A stretch of DNA of 41,289 bases from Bacteroidales bacterium (GCA_024400565.1 JAKSMQ010000013.1:1-41289); one strand, 5' to 3'; positions 8,355 through 20,144 are shown, numbered from the stretch's first letter. Numbers and translations are program-made. The notes: generated from the sequence alone by a model not told the origin.

Positions 8355-8509
8355 GAAAAAACTTTCTAAATCTTTATTTTTTAACAATTGATAAGAACCG
8401 TAAGAGGCGAAAGGAGGGCGGTTTTTTATTCTCTTTTTGGTGGCAGTTCTCCATAGAAAATCATTCTGCCAGGGGGATTTTTGTTTCGTCCGTCCCTTGT
8501 GAAGGCACA

Positions 8510-8620
8510 TTCTCTCCACGTTCTCTCCACGTTCTCTCCATATTCTCTCCATACTGGCAGCACTATTGCCCTTTTGGGTGGACCCTATGTGGAGCCTGTG
8601 TGCCCGCTAGGTGCTCTTTA
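8510..8620. repeat. 11-bp unit arrays in inverted orientation, locus A
   Basis: Left array: units starting at 8510, 8521, 8532 and 8543 read TTCTCTCCA plus CG or TA. The phase continues with CTGGCAGCACT (8554) and ATTGCCCTTTT (8565). Right array: GGTGGACCCTA (8577), TGTGGAGCCTG (8588), TGTGCCCGCTA (8599) and GGTGCTCTTTA (8610), the inverted version of the unit. It lies in the 500-bp gap between divergent rpmH and the TPR gene, and resembles locus B at 26981-27126. The rest of the gap (8355-8509 and 8621-8759) shows nothing I can name beyond a weak T-tailed hairpin at 8396-8427. Confidence 0.7.
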
Positions 8621-8759
8621 TACAGATTCGTTCAATCGCTAGGGCTTATGAAAACAAAGCTCAAATCCGATATGCCCCGAGAAGGTCGGAATCAAGTCAG
8701 GAAACCCCTAAAAGAGCGGTATAAATGAATTGTTTTTTCTCTATATAAAAAAAAATATG

Positions 8760-8767
8760 TACCTTTG
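8760..8767 (+). promoter_or_regulatory. -7 box for the TPR-secG operon
   Basis: TACCTTTG, a perfect TAnnTTTG, 35 bp before the start codon at 8803. About 21 nt upstream is only a T-run (8733-8738) as -33 candidate. Confidence 0.65.
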
Positions 8768-8802
8768 CAAAATTATTTCGGAAGTAAAAAACACAAATCA
8801 GC

Positions 8803-9465
8803 ATGGAAAAGTCTACCTTTTACAGCAAGATACAAAATCCCGGCACCTATACGCTAGAGGAGAAATTGGCAATTCAGAACGAGAAAACTCATTTTCCCTA
8901 CTGCGCTTTGCTTCAGCAGATGGACCTTCTTAGCGATAAGGCTGCCAGTATCTATCAATGGGAAGAACGTTTTGTTCCCCGCGTATCGCTTTACATGCCC
9001 CAGCCCGAACGTCTGAGAGCGCTCCTGGACGGCGTTGAGGTGATAGATATCGCCACCCCCGACCAGCTCAAGATGAAACAGCAGATAGAGGAACGCAAGC
9101 GCAAGGAATTCTCTACCGACGAGCCCGATGCTTTCGATGTAATGTCGGAGATCAACTCCTATCAGGATGTCTCTTTCAAGACTGCTCCCAAGAGCGAAAT
9201 TCTTTCGAAATTTCTCGAAGCGGGTAATGTTCAGCCCACTTCCAACACGGCTTCGGAGGCTTTACCTACCGAAAATATTGCAAAAAAATCGAATTCCCTC
9301 AACGAGACCATAGAGACTGAAACTATGGCAGTTATATTCGAAAAGCAAGGCAAGATACAGCAGGCTATAGATATTTATATGAAATTAATATCTAAAAATC
9401 CCGAAAAAAGTAGTACTTTTGCAGTTCGAATTGAAGAATTAAAAACCAAGTTGGAAACAAAATAA
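8803..9465 (+). CDS. TPR-containing protein upstream of secG
   Basis: 220 aa, no signal peptide or membrane segment, so cytoplasmic. The C-terminal about 50 residues contain one tetratricopeptide-like helix pair (MAVIFEKQGKIQQAIDIYMK, then LISKNPEKSSTFAVRIEEL). The N-terminal part is helical and unassigned, with a charged linker near residues 85-160. A protein of this layout directly upstream of secG is a conserved Bacteroidetes arrangement. The two genes are 11 bp apart and share the promoter at 8760. Its role is not established; an accessory function at the Sec translocon is only suggested by position. Confidence 0.8.
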   Translation: MEKSTFYSKIQNPGTYTLEEKLAIQNEKTHFPYCALLQQMDLLSDKAASIYQWEERFVPRVSLYMPQPERLRALLDGVEVIDIATPDQLKMKQQIEERKRKEFSTDEPDAFDVMSEINSYQDVSFKTAPKSEILSKFLEAGNVQPTSNTASEALPTENIAKKSNSLNETIETETMAVIFEKQGKIQQAIDIYMKLISKNPEKSSTFAVRIEELKTKLETK

Positions 9466-9476
9466 ATTATTAGACA

Positions 9477-9860
9477 ATGTATATTTTTATCACCGTTCTC
9501 ATTCTGATAGTTTGCGTTCTGCTCGCTATCATAGTTCTGGTTCAAAACTCCAAAGGTGGCGGATTGGCTGCCAATTTCTCTGCTCCCAATCAGATTATGG
9601 GTGTAAGAAAAACTACCGACTTCCTTGAGAAGACCACTTGGACTCTCGCTATCGTTCTTATGGTACTCAGCATTACTGCTACCGCTCTTATCAAAACCAA
9701 GCGCGTAAGTACCGGTACCGAGCTTAAGTCTGAGGTTACTTCCGATGCTGCTGCTCCCGCAATTCCCGCTACCACTACTCCTATGCCTGGCACCGAAGCT
9801 GCTGCTCCCGCTGCTGACCAGCAGGCTGCACCTGCAGAGCAGGCTCCTGAAGCAAAATAA
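9477..9860 (+). CDS. secG: Preprotein translocase subunit SecG
   Basis: 127 aa. Two membrane helices (about 2-22 and 55-73) flank the conserved SecG loop QNSKGGGLAANF, with GVRKTTDFLEKTTW before helix 2. SecG is the non-essential third subunit of the SecYEG channel and assists protein export. After the second helix there is a tail of about 50 residues rich in Ala, Pro, Thr and Glu, longer than in E. coli-type SecG but common in Bacteroidetes. A terminator follows at 9884. Confidence 0.95.
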   Translation: MYIFITVLILIVCVLLAIIVLVQNSKGGGLAANFSAPNQIMGVRKTTDFLEKTTWTLAIVLMVLSITATALIKTKRVSTGTELKSEVTSDAAAPAIPATTTPMPGTEAAAPAADQQAAPAEQAPEAK

Positions 9861-9883
9861 TTACTTTTAAGAAGTAATCAGAT

Positions 9884-9926
9884 AAGGGATTTGTCCTTCA
9901 CCTATTGGGGCAAATCTCTTTTTTAA
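9884..9926 (+). terminator. Terminator after secG
   Basis: AAGGGATTTG (9884-9893) pairs with CAAATCTCTT (9911-9920) with one G-T pair; further pairs extend into the loop, and T residues follow. Confidence 0.8.
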
Positions 9927-9958
9927 TTTCTTTGTCCTCCGTAGAATTTCTCCCAGGA

Positions 9959-11416
9959 ATGGATCCAAAACAGCTGACACAAAAGATAATATTCTCCCAT
10001 TTCCCTCATACGCCGACGCCCAGTCAGCTTGAGGCCTGTCAGTTGCTGTCCGATTTTCTTTTCGATCCGGATCCTTCTTCAACATTCCTCTTGAAAGGGT
10101 ATGCCGGAACAGGGAAAACCAGTCTGGTTAGCGCTCTCATTCAGTCTGCTCCTTCGTTACGCATCAAGACCCTCTTGCTTGCCCCTACCGGTCGTGCGGC
10201 AAAAGTGCTTTCCGGCTATTCCCACAAACCTGCCTATACTATCCACAAGCGCATCTATACTACTATTACCGATTCGTCGGGAATAATGCACACGGTCAGG
10301 GCGCAGAATAAATTCTCGTATACGCTCTTTATTGTCGATGAGGCCTCGATGATAGGGCTAGATGGACCGGAGGGTGCCGCATCATGGAGCAGGCGTAGTC
10401 TTCTGGAGGATCTTATCTCTTATGTGCAGGAAGGCTCTCATTGTAGGTTGCTTTTTATCGGCGATACGGCTCAGCTTCCCCCCGTGGGTTCTTTAGAGAG
10501 TCCGGCATTATCGACAGAGTATCTTTCTTCGATAGCGTCGCTCAATATCTACGAATGCGAGCTGACCGATGTCGTCCGCCAGGAACAGTTGTCTGGTATT
10601 CTGCATAATGCAACCAGATTGAGAAATCAGATTGCAAACATAGAAGAGGAATACGACGAAGTGGAACTCCCGTTGTTTGAGATAGGAGAGTGTAAGGATG
10701 TTGTTCGCCTGTCGGGAGAGTATCTGGAGGAAACACTCAACACGGAATATTCCAATCTGGGGCAGGAGGATGTTGTCTTTATCACCCGTTCCAATAAGCG
10801 GGCGAACCTCTTCAACCAGCAGATTCGCAGCAGAATACTCTATCGTGAAGAAGAGGTGAATGCGGGCGATTTCCTCATGGTTGTGAAAAACAACTATCAT
10901 TGGATAGAAAAGGATGCTCCCATGAATTTTATCGCCAATGGAGATATTGTGGAGGTGTTAGGTGTGAGAAACTACGAGGAGTTGCATGGGTTTCATTTCG
11001 TAGATGCTACACTCCGATTTGTTGATTATCCCGATATGCCTAATCTGGATTGTAAGTTGCTATTGGAGACACTCTATTCAGAATCGCCTTCGCTTACATC
11101 CGAAGAACAGAAGAAACTCTATACATCTGTAATGGAGGATTATGCCGACGTGAAGGTAAAGACTGAGCAGATGCGCCTGGTTAGGGAAGACCCCTATTAC
11201 AACGCTTTGCAAATCAAATTTGCCTATGCGCTTACCTGTCATAAGACCCAAGGTGGCCAATGGCCTACGGTATTTGTAGACCAAGGCTATTTTGCAGAAG
11301 ATATGCTTACGCGCGACTATCTCCGATGGCTTTATACAGCCATAACGCGTGCCACAGAGAAAGTGTATCTTCTCAATTTCCAGAAGGAATTCTATTTAGA
11401 CCCGGAGGAGGATTAG
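9959..11416 (+). CDS. RecD-like ATP-dependent DNA helicase (SF1)
   Basis: 485 aa from ATG 9959, preceded by CAGGA. An upstream TTG (9905) lies in the secG terminator and is rejected. Walker A is LKGYAGTGKTSL; Walker B is FIVDEASMIG, followed by FIGDTAQLPPVGS (motif III). A UvrD_C_2-like end has FAYALTCHKTQGGQWPTVFVD and RWLYTAITRA (motifs V and VI). This is the AAA_30/UvrD_C_2 single-chain RecD-like helicase found throughout Bacteroidetes, not the RecD subunit of RecBCD. Its DNA-repair role is inferred from family. It converges on the polysaccharide operon. Confidence 0.88.
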   Translation: MDPKQLTQKIIFSHFPHTPTPSQLEACQLLSDFLFDPDPSSTFLLKGYAGTGKTSLVSALIQSAPSLRIKTLLLAPTGRAAKVLSGYSHKPAYTIHKRIYTTITDSSGIMHTVRAQNKFSYTLFIVDEASMIGLDGPEGAASWSRRSLLEDLISYVQEGSHCRLLFIGDTAQLPPVGSLESPALSTEYLSSIASLNIYECELTDVVRQEQLSGILHNATRLRNQIANIEEEYDEVELPLFEIGECKDVVRLSGEYLEETLNTEYSNLGQEDVVFITRSNKRANLFNQQIRSRILYREEEVNAGDFLMVVKNNYHWIEKDAPMNFIANGDIVEVLGVRNYEELHGFHFVDATLRFVDYPDMPNLDCKLLLETLYSESPSLTSEEQKKLYTSVMEDYADVKVKTEQMRLVREDPYYNALQIKFAYALTCHKTQGGQWPTVFVDQGYFAEDMLTRDYLRWLYTAITRATEKVYLLNFQKEFYLDPEED

Positions 11417-11428
11417 ACCTTCTGAAAG

Positions 11429-11497
11429 GCATTCTGGAATCTTTCTTATTGCAGAATGCTGTCAAAAGTTAAGGCACCCCTTGTGAGGATGCCTTAA
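11429..11497. terminator. Bidirectional terminator between convergent genes
   Basis: Two hairpins: GCATTCTG 11429-11436 with CAGAATGC 11452-11459, and TTAAGGCA 11469-11476 with TGCCTTAA 11490-11497. The second is flanked by an A-run on the right and, read on the minus strand, by CTTTTG. It can serve both the helicase and the polysaccharide operon. Confidence 0.8.
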
Positions 11498-11526
11498 TAT
11501 AAAAAGGATATGATGAGTGTCTATTA

Positions 11527-13434
11527 TTATTTCTTATCGAGAGAGCAATAGATACTATTGTTGCTCTTGAATTCGGGAACAATATCCTTCATCTTGGCAA
11601 CTATTCGCATATCGTCGAGGGTGATAAGCTCGTCAAAGAGTTTAGAGTATTCGCGGTCAACATCCTCAAGTTTATACTGGCGAACCTGAGCATGCATAAT
11701 CTTGGGATGATAAGTAGGAATGGTATTCTCTTTGGTGGCCAAGAGTTCCTCGTATAGTTTCTCACCGGGGCGTAGACCAATCTCCTTGATCTCGATACCA
11801 TGCAGGCCGCTAAGCTGAATCATTCGAGAAGCAAGATCGTAAATGCGTACAGGTTTACCCATATCGAACACAAAGATATCTCCGCCTTTGCCCATAGCGC
11901 CAGCTTCAAGAACCAAGCTACAGGCTTCAGGAATGGTCATAAAGTAACGGATAATATCCTTGTGAGTTACTGTTAGAGGGCCGCCGGCCGCAAGTTGTTT
12001 CTTGAAGAGAGGAATAACACTACCATTACTTCCTAATACGTTACCAAAACGGGTGGTAACGAATCGGGTCTTATCAGTAGAACGGCTTTGGATGTAAATC
12101 TCAGCCATACGTTTGGTACAACCCATTACGTTGGTTGGGTTAACAGCTTTATCTGTAGAAATCATTACAAATTTTTCTACGCCATATTCAATAGCGAGGT
12201 CGGCAAGGTTTTTGCTACCGAATACGTTAACAAAAACAGCTTCATAAGCATTCTCCTCCATAAAGGGTACATGCTTATAGGCTGCGGCGTGATAAATCAT
12301 CTGAGGATGGTATTTCTCAAATACCTCGCGCATGCGGGCTTTATCCTTGACATTGGCAATAACGAATTCCATCTTATTGATGTGTTTCTTATAGGGTTCG
12401 TTATTGCGTAATTCAAACTGTAGGTCGTACATGGGGGTTTCTGCCTGGTCGAGCATGATAACCTTGGTGGTCTGATATTGCAGAAGCTGACGACACATTT
12501 CGCTTCCGATAGAACCTGCTGCACCAGTTACCATAACGACTTTCCCGTCTACCTCGCGGGCTACATTTGCATTATCCAGTTCTATACTATCACGAGACAA
12601 AAGGTCTTCAATCTTAATGTCCTCAATCTGATTAGAGGAGAAACTTCCGTCAATCCAATTGTTGATATGAGGAACGGCTTTAACCATCAGGCCAAGGTCG
12701 AGGGCACGATTGGAAATAGCCTGTTTATGCAGATTGCGAATACCGGGGATTGCAATAATGAGTTGCTGAACCTTACGCTTCTTTACAAAGTTGGCACTCA
12801 TAACGGTACGGCTACCCAAAACGGGAACACCATCCAGTTGCTGTCCGATTTTCATTACATCATCATCAATAAAGGCTACAACTCGATATTCAAAATATTG
12901 GTCGTGCTTGAGGGCATTCTGTGTAATTACACCAGCTGCTCCTGCTCCATAAATTACAACATTCTTCTGTGGACGGCGATGTTTGAAATAATCGTTGTAG
13001 ATTCGTTGTGCACTCAAACGCATGATTACCATCAATACGATTAGGAAGGCAGCAATCATAGCACTCTCCCTATAGGAAAGAAGGTATTGAGTAGGAATGA
13101 AGTGGAGATTGTTGTTTACAATATTTGCAGACCATTGTATTGCCAATGGAACAATAGCTGCAACAACCACCTTAAGTATGTCATTAATACCAGAATGACG
13201 GATAATGCTGCGATAACTTCCTGAGATGAAGAAACCAATAAAGCAACATACCAATGCTGTGAAAAACTCAAATGCAATCTGTTTCAGGTTTATATACACA
13301 GTACCATTACAAAGAGCTTTTGCCGCAAAGAAGGCGATACAAAATAGGATTAAATCCATGCCTAATATTATCCAACGGGGGATTGTAGCATGACGGTATT
13401 TCCGTACAAGAGTAAAAAATAATTTTTTGAACAT
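11527..13434 (-). CDS. Membrane-bound UDP-GlcNAc 4,6-dehydratase (CapD/WbpM/PglF type)
   Basis: 635 aa. Four predicted membrane helices lie in residues 20-140. They are followed by a CoA-binding-like Rossmann domain (VVIYGAGAAGVITQ, about 159-172) and a short-chain dehydrogenase domain with GAAGSIG (304-310). The active site reads STDKAVNPTNVMGCTK (426-441), with Met437 in place of the usual Tyr and Lys441, the hallmark of this family. It converts UDP-GlcNAc to UDP-2-acetamido-2,6-dideoxy-4-keto-hexose, the entry to QuiNAc, bacillosamine-like and FucNAc sugars. The last gene of the operon, 29 bp after wbpA. No epimerase, reductase or aminotransferase for the next step is adjacent. Confidence 0.9.
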   Translation of the reverse strand: MFKKLFFTLVRKYRHATIPRWIILGMDLILFCIAFFAAKALCNGTVYINLKQIAFEFFTALVCCFIGFFISGSYRSIIRHSGINDILKVVVAAIVPLAIQWSANIVNNNLHFIPTQYLLSYRESAMIAAFLIVLMVIMRLSAQRIYNDYFKHRRPQKNVVIYGAGAAGVITQNALKHDQYFEYRVVAFIDDDVMKIGQQLDGVPVLGSRTVMSANFVKKRKVQQLIIAIPGIRNLHKQAISNRALDLGLMVKAVPHINNWIDGSFSSNQIEDIKIEDLLSRDSIELDNANVAREVDGKVVMVTGAAGSIGSEMCRQLLQYQTTKVIMLDQAETPMYDLQFELRNNEPYKKHINKMEFVIANVKDKARMREVFEKYHPQMIYHAAAYKHVPFMEENAYEAVFVNVFGSKNLADLAIEYGVEKFVMISTDKAVNPTNVMGCTKRMAEIYIQSRSTDKTRFVTTRFGNVLGSNGSVIPLFKKQLAAGGPLTVTHKDIIRYFMTIPEACSLVLEAGAMGKGGDIFVFDMGKPVRIYDLASRMIQLSGLHGIEIKEIGLRPGEKLYEELLATKENTIPTYHPKIMHAQVRQYKLEDVDREYSKLFDELITLDDMRIVAKMKDIVPEFKSNNSIYCSLDKK

Positions 13435-13463
13435 ATAGCGAGTGTTTTTTGTCGTAGTAAAGT

Positions 13464-14726
13464 TTATAGTCGTGCGTCAACAACCTCTCTGGGAAGGAAC
13501 GATTTCACATCGAAGATTACACCTGGTTGAGGAATAATGTTTCGAATATCCAAATCAAGAAACTCTTTATGTGCTACGGCAAGAATAGCGGCATCGTAAG
13601 TTTCTCCTTGGGGGAGCTTGTCTACAATAGAGATATTATAGTCTACAAGTACCTCTTCTTGTGAGGCGTGTGTATCAAGAATGGTGATATGTGGAGTGTA
13701 TTCGCGGAGTGTGTGGTAGATATCTGCTACTTTTGTGTTCCTAATATCGGCGCAGTTCTCCTTAAAAGTAAATCCTAGAATGAGTATCTTTGCGTCCTTC
13801 ACGGGTATACCTTTAAGATTCATCTGTTTGATGGTCTGATTTGCTACATAATCTCCCATTCCATCGTTGAGACGTCTGGCATTACGCATAATGCGAGGCA
13901 TAACTCCATAAACCTGTGCCTTTTGGATAAGATAATAGGGATCGACACTTATACAATGGCCACCTACAAGTCCCGGACGCATAGGGATAAAATTCCATTT
14001 TGTGGAGGCTGCATCTATTACGTCATTAGTGTCAATACCCATTGCATTGAATATCTTAGCCAACTCATTAATGAATGCGATATTGACATCTCGTTGAGAA
14101 TTCTCAATTATCTTTGAGGCTTCGGCTACTCTAATGCTAGAAGCCATGTGTGTGCCATTTTCAAGCACACTATTATATAGCAAGTCAATCCGTTTTGCAA
14201 TCTCGGGTGTTGAACCAGAAGTAACTTTCTTAATTTTCTCTACAGTATGCTGCTTGTCTCCAGGGTTGACTCTTTCTGGAGAATATCCGACAAAAAAGTC
14301 TTTATTGTATTTGAGTTTAGAGCTGTCTTCTAAAAGGGGTACGCATATTTCCTCTGTTACTCCTGGATATACTGTACTCTCATAAATTACCACATCTCCT
14401 GGGTTGAGATGTTGACCAACCATAGTGCTTGCCTTTATCATAGGATCCAGGTTAGGCCGGTTGTTTTTGTCAACAGGAGTTGGAACAGCAATAATATATA
14501 TATTGCAATCTTTTATCCCTTCTTCTTCGCAGGTACAAATGAAACCTCCTCTTAGTGCTTCTTGTAATAGCTCATCATCAACCTCTCCAGTAGTATCGTG
14601 CCCGTTGTTTATTTCCACAACTCGACGGCTATTGAGATCAAAACCAACTACCTTGTATTTGGTTGAGAACAATCTTGCCAATGGCAGACCTACATATCCT
14701 AATCCTATAACTGCTATCTTATCCAT
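13464..14726 (-). CDS. wbpA: UDP-N-acetylglucosamine 6-dehydrogenase (WbpA/TviB type)
   Basis: 420 aa. NAD-binding VIGLGYVGLPLA (6-17), YESTVYPGVTEE (115-126), GYSPERVNPGD (147-157) and the catalytic Cys258 in GLVGGHCISVDPYYL are all present, and the C-terminal domain has ILGFTFKENCADIRNTK. The enzyme oxidises UDP-GlcNAc to UDP-GlcNAc uronate. Its start overlaps the wbpE stop by 8 bp. Together with wbpB, wbpE and wbpD it gives the complete Wbp route to UDP-2,3-diacetamido-2,3-dideoxy-glucuronate. A UDP-ManNAc dehydrogenase (WecC) is the main alternative, but the neighbours and TviB-like motifs favour GlcNAc. Confidence 0.88.
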   Translation of the reverse strand: MDKIAVIGLGYVGLPLARLFSTKYKVVGFDLNSRRVVEINNGHDTTGEVDDELLQEALRGGFICTCEEEGIKDCNIYIIAVPTPVDKNNRPNLDPMIKASTMVGQHLNPGDVVIYESTVYPGVTEEICVPLLEDSSKLKYNKDFFVGYSPERVNPGDKQHTVEKIKKVTSGSTPEIAKRIDLLYNSVLENGTHMASSIRVAEASKIIENSQRDVNIAFINELAKIFNAMGIDTNDVIDAASTKWNFIPMRPGLVGGHCISVDPYYLIQKAQVYGVMPRIMRNARRLNDGMGDYVANQTIKQMNLKGIPVKDAKILILGFTFKENCADIRNTKVADIYHTLREYTPHITILDTHASQEEVLVDYNISIVDKLPQGETYDAAILAVAHKEFLDLDIRNIIPQPGVIFDVKSFLPREVVDARL

Positions 14727-15858
14727 TGGAACGTATTATTTTATTTATGGTTTCAGCAACAATATTTACTTCCTCCTCGGTCAAATAGGGATGAATAGGA
14801 AGAGATAGCACATGTTGACATAAGGATAGAGAATTAGGACACTTATACCACGTTGCATATTTGTGGTATGCAGGTAGCAGATGGAGTGGGGTAGGGTAGT
14901 ATATCTGAGTAGGAATTTTTTTTCCCTGAAGTTTTGTTTGAAGATCTTCTCTGTTTATCTCATCTGGAAGAATGATAGTGTATTGCGCCCAGGATGAATG
15001 GAAACCTTCTTGTACTTGAGGGATAGTAATTATTGAGTCGTCCAGAAGTTTGGAATACAGTTCAGCAATATGGTTAACGGCAACTATCTCTTGGTCAAAG
15101 ACAGAAAGCTTTACTTGAAGAATTGCGGCTTGAATGGCATCTAAACGTGAGTTTAGTCCGATTTTTTCGTTACTATATTTTGAAACTCCTTTTCCATGCT
15201 GACGAAGAGAACGGCATGTATTGGCTAATGAATCATCGTTAGTAAATAGGGCTCCACCATCGCCATAACAACCTAGCGGCTTGGCTGGGAAAAAGGATGT
15301 GCATCCAATAGTACCAAAAGAACAAGCCTTTTGTTCTCCTATGCGACTTCCAAATCCCTGAGCAGCATCTTCAATAACTACTAAACCATGACGTTTGGCT
15401 ATTTCCTGTATTTTGATATAGTCTGCAGGTTGTCCAAATAGGTCAACAGTAATAATTGCTTTCAGATCCTGACATCCATCACCTGTTTCTTCCCAAAGTG
15501 AAATCTCTTCTTCTAGTTTTTCTGGGCTGATATTAAAAGTATTCGGATCCACATCTACGAATACAGGTTGAGCTCCAACACGACTAACAGCTTCTGCGGT
15601 TGCAAAGAAGGTGAAATCTGGTACAAAAACAATGTCATCCTCTCCAATATTTAATGCGCGTAAGGCAAGATAGAGGGAATCTGTACCATTGGCGCAACTT
15701 ACACAATGTTTAACTCCCACATATTCTGCTAGACTCTGTTCCAATTCTTCGACCTTACTACCCATAACGAATGCTCCAGAAGACATTACTTCTGTTACCG
15801 CCTTGTTGATGGGCTCTTTCAAAATATTATATTGTCGTTTAAGATCTCTGAATTGCAT
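14719..15858 (-). CDS. wbpE: PLP aminotransferase for UDP-3-keto-GlcNAcA (WbpE/PorR type)
   Basis: 379 aa, DegT/DnrJ/EryC1/StrS fold. The PLP lysine is Lys193 in FFPAKPLGCYGDGG. Asp164 in VIEDAAQGFGS contacts the cofactor, and CANGTDSL (55-62) binds phosphate. In the Wbp pathway this enzyme transfers an amino group to C3 of the 3-keto sugar made by WbpB. The homologue in Porphyromonas is PorR, needed for A-LPS and surface anchoring of T9SS cargo. It begins 6 bp after the repeat-protein stop and overlaps wbpA. Confidence 0.88.
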   Translation of the reverse strand: MQFRDLKRQYNILKEPINKAVTEVMSSGAFVMGSKVEELEQSLAEYVGVKHCVSCANGTDSLYLALRALNIGEDDIVFVPDFTFFATAEAVSRVGAQPVFVDVDPNTFNISPEKLEEEISLWEETGDGCQDLKAIITVDLFGQPADYIKIQEIAKRHGLVVIEDAAQGFGSRIGEQKACSFGTIGCTSFFPAKPLGCYGDGGALFTNDDSLANTCRSLRQHGKGVSKYSNEKIGLNSRLDAIQAAILQVKLSVFDQEIVAVNHIAELYSKLLDDSIITIPQVQEGFHSSWAQYTIILPDEINREDLQTKLQGKKIPTQIYYPTPLHLLPAYHKYATWYKCPNSLSLCQHVLSLPIHPYLTEEEVNIVAETINKIIRSNG

Positions 15859-15864
15859 ATCTTG

Positions 15865-16316
15865 CTAGATTATTGTGAAAAGAATGGGAGGAATGCTACC
15901 ATCTACTGTATAGAGTATGTTGGAAGAGTAGGCCTGACGTCCGGAATAAAGATACTGTCCATCCCAAGTGAAGAGTATATCGGATGAATAAGTGTACTTC
16001 CCTTTATAAATGTATTGCCCATCAAAGGTATAAAGTATCTCAGAGGGATAAGTATTTCGACCTTTATAGAGATGTTGGCCATCCCAAGTGTAGAGTATTT
16101 CGGAGGAATAGGCATTACGACCTTTGTATAGGTGTTTGCCGTCCCATGTATATAGGATATTTGAGGAATAATTGTATCGTCCTTGGTACAGATGTTGACC
16201 ATCCCAATTGTAAAGAATCTCGGAAGAATAGGCATAACGACCTTTATAGATGTTGGTAGCAGATGCTATCAACCCATAAAGTAACATCGTTATAAATAAT
16301 ATTTGTTTTGCTATTT

Positions 16317-16320
<4 letters not shown>
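15865..16320 (-). CDS. Small secreted protein of six exact 20-residue repeats
   Basis: 151 aa. The signal peptide is [21 protein letters not shown]. Residues 25-144 are six contiguous 20-residue units of the form [20 protein letters not shown], starting at 25, 45, 65, 85, 105 and 125, with no insertions. The last unit ends [12 protein letters not shown]. Each unit should give a pair of beta strands ending in an aromatic-D-G turn. It loosely resembles the 4-fold beta-flower and other YxG/WDG surface repeats, though I cannot assign a family. The start codon overlaps the wbpD stop (ATGA) and wbpE starts 6 bp after its stop, so it is translationally coupled inside the Wbp operon. No T9SS sorting domain, lipobox or catalytic motif. 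Function unknown. Confidence 0.85.
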
Positions 16321-18975
<2,655 letters not shown>

Positions 18976-18999
18976 CGTGTGAAGTATGATGATAATTTG

Positions 19000-20142
19000 T
19001 TATTTGTTTCCGTACATTTCAGTATAGTATTTCTCGTATTCTCCGCTTGTAATGTTGTCCATCCATTCCTGATTATCGAGATACCAACGAACAGTCTTTT
19101 CTATTCCTTCTTCAAACTGAAGGCTTGGTTCCCATCCAAGTTCACGTTGCAGTTTTCTGGAGTCTATCGCATATCGCATATCGTGGCCTGCTCGATCTGT
19201 AACGTAAGTGATAAGATCAAGATCTTCTCCTTCTTTTCTGCCAAGGATCCTGTCAACGGTATTGATGACCTCTTTGATGATATCAATATTCTTCCATTCG
19301 TTGAATCCGCCTATGTTGTAGGTTTCAGCAATTTTCCCTTCGTGGAAGATAGTATCTATGGCACGTGCGTGATCTTCAACATAAAGCCAGTCGCGAACGT
19401 TTTCTCCTTTTCCGTAAACGGGTAGAGGTTTGCGTTTGCGTATGTTATTGATGAAAAGCGGAATTAATTTCTCGGGGAATTGATAAGGTCCGTAATTGTT
19501 GGAGCAATTGGTTACAATTGTTGGCATCCCATAAGTGTCGTGATAGGCACGTACGAAATGGTCTGACGAAGCCTTGGCTGCACTATAGGGACTATGAGGA
19601 TTATATTTGGTTGTCTCTTCGAAGAAGCTCTCGCCATAAGCCTCATGTTGTTTTCCGGAAGATGCTTTCGTAGAAAAAGGAGCAGGGATACCCTCGGGTT
19701 TTGTCATTTCAAGAGCACCATAGACTTCGTCGGTAGAAATATGGTAGAATCGTTTACCCTCATATTTTTCGGGCAGAGATTCCCAATATAGTTTTGCGGC
19801 CTGAAGAAGAGAAAGGGTACCCATCACGTTTGTCTTGGCAAATGTAAATGGATCCTTGATAGAACGGTCAACATGGCTTTCTGCTGCCAGGTGGATTATT
19901 CCGTCTACTTTTTCTTCTTGCATCAGCTGGTAGAATGCTTCAAAATCGCAGATATCCATCTTGACGAATCTATAGTTTGGCTTATCCTCAATATCCTTCA
20001 GGTTAGCCAGGTTACCGGCATAGGTCAATTTGTCTAAATTGATGATACGATAGTCAGGATACTTGTTTACAAACAAGCGTACAACATGACTGCCGATAAA
20101 TCCGGCGCCACCGGTAATTACTATAGTTCTTTTATGATTCAT
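19000..20142 (-). CDS. rmlB: dTDP-glucose 4,6-dehydratase
   Basis: 380 aa from ATG 20140-20142 (MNHKRTIVITGGAGFIGSH). The frame extends 11 codons further, but that would overlap rmlD without gain. NAD site GGAGFIGSHVV, HISTDEVYG (the Thr-Asp-Glu catalytic residues), YSAAKASSDH (Tyr-x3-Lys) and NNYGPYQFPEKLIP are all intact. This is the second step of dTDP-L-rhamnose synthesis. It starts 2 bp after rmlD. Confidence 0.95.
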   Translation of the reverse strand: MNHKRTIVITGGAGFIGSHVVRLFVNKYPDYRIINLDKLTYAGNLANLKDIEDKPNYRFVKMDICDFEAFYQLMQEEKVDGIIHLAAESHVDRSIKDPFTFAKTNVMGTLSLLQAAKLYWESLPEKYEGKRFYHISTDEVYGALEMTKPEGIPAPFSTKASSGKQHEAYGESFFEETTKYNPHSPYSAAKASSDHFVRAYHDTYGMPTIVTNCSNNYGPYQFPEKLIPLFINNIRKRKPLPVYGKGENVRDWLYVEDHARAIDTIFHEGKIAETYNIGGFNEWKNIDIIKEVINTVDRILGRKEGEDLDLITYVTDRAGHDMRYAIDSRKLQRELGWEPSLQFEEGIEKTVRWYLDNQEWMDNITSGEYEKYYTEMYGNK

Positions 20143-20144
20143 AC

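Noticed and set aside
8285-8728. 147-codon plus-strand frame over the rpmH promoter and repeat locus A
   Set aside because: It overlaps the rpmH 5' end and the 11-bp arrays; composition is unlike a protein and there is no start signal.
9905-9958. TTG start 18 codons upstream for the helicase
   Set aside because: It lies within the secG terminator stem; ATG 9959 has CAGGA just upstream and begins the conserved part.
15901-16260. 60-bp tandem repeats that could be mistaken for a CRISPR or satellite array
   Set aside because: They are in frame inside a gene with a signal peptide and encode regular 20-residue units, with mostly conservative differences between copies.
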